DNA from: JAQUGA01 sp964521105
Lineage (GTDB): Bacteria; Bacteroidota; Bacteroidia; Bacteroidales; WCHB1-69
Direction of reading: 5' to 3'
Assembly: GCA_964521105.1 (NCBI GenBank)
Contig: CAZFPO010000025.1
Location: 1 to 32,645 of the forward strand
DNA: 32,645 nucleotides
The notes below the pieces were generated by a model that saw only the letters and a list, made by a program, of their open reading frames with translations, did not search any database and was not told where the DNA came from. Shown one piece after another: positions 32,494 through 32,645 of the stretch. Positions within the stretch are counted from its first letter, which is position 1. Each line of letters begins with the position of its first letter. Position numbers and translations under genes: made by a program.

Positions 32494-32645
32494 ATCTTCC
32501 CATCTTCCCTACTTCCCTACTTCCTACTTCCATCTTCCATCTTCCCTACTCCCATCTTCCCTACTTCCCATCTTCCCTACTTCCCTTTTTCCCTACTTCC
32601 ATCTTCCCTACTTCCCTACTTCCATCTTCCATCTTCCCTACTTCC
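32494..32645 (+). repeat. Degenerate 7/8-bp tandem array running off the window
   Basis: About 20 units of two alternating forms, (C)ATCTTCC and (C)TACTTCC, in irregular order, with one CTACTCC and one CTTTTTCC variant. The array fills 152 bases up to the last base. There is no G on the plus strand of this stretch. It lies upstream of the 233-residue protein gene and has no plausible reading frame of interest. Confidence 0.9.

Overview
The window looks like a fragment of a low-GC Bacteroidota (Bacteroidetes) chromosome. The evidence is a complete Bat (aerotolerance) operon, four proteins ending in type IX secretion (T9SS) sorting domains, Bacteroidota-type -7 boxes (TAnnTTTG), and mostly absent Shine-Dalgarno sequences. 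Two runs of exactly 100 N inside genes (3872-3971 and 23960-24059) indicate a scaffolded draft or metagenome-derived assembly. I cannot place it below phylum level with confidence.

Layout. 1-948 holds an exported alpha/beta hydrolase cut by the left edge. 1010-9406 (minus) is one tightly packed eight-gene operon: moxR, a DUF58 protein, a DUF4381-like membrane protein, then batA, batB, batC, batD and batE. 9712-13589 (plus) holds a large T9SS-secreted Asp-box beta-propeller protein and a protein with two tandem OmpA-like domains. 13662-17903 (minus) is a probable operon of an MscS/YbdG-type channel, an M16 protease, an ECF sigma factor, and a membrane protein that looks like its anti-sigma factor but ends in a T9SS type B sorting domain. 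18081-22359 holds two histidine-degradation enzymes (FtcD and HutI) around an SPFH/GYF protein. 22539-24523 is a secreted C10 (streptopain-like) cysteine protease with CUB-like domains and a type A sorting domain. 24608-26093 holds the rRNA methyltransferase RlmI and a small DUF1330-like protein whose 3' ends overlap. 26138-28987 (minus) is a 949-residue surface protein with seven repeats of about 76 residues and a type B sorting domain.

29298-31493 is a compact accessory-looking module. It has a 527-bp AT-rich intergenic region carrying four 24-bp-periodic direct repeats just after a promoter-like box, a Fic-family protein with an AbiEi-antitoxin-like N-terminus and a built-in inhibitory motif, a small acidic protein of unknown function, and a terminator. 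It is followed by tRNA-Glu (UUC), an uncharacterised 233-residue protein, and a degenerate 7/8-bp tandem array that runs off the right edge.

The most promising leads are the phased repeats plus Fic fusion, which may be a self-regulating AMPylation system, and the sigma factor/anti-sigma pair with a T9SS signal, which may link transcription to type IX secretion. Both are inferences from sequence pattern and context.
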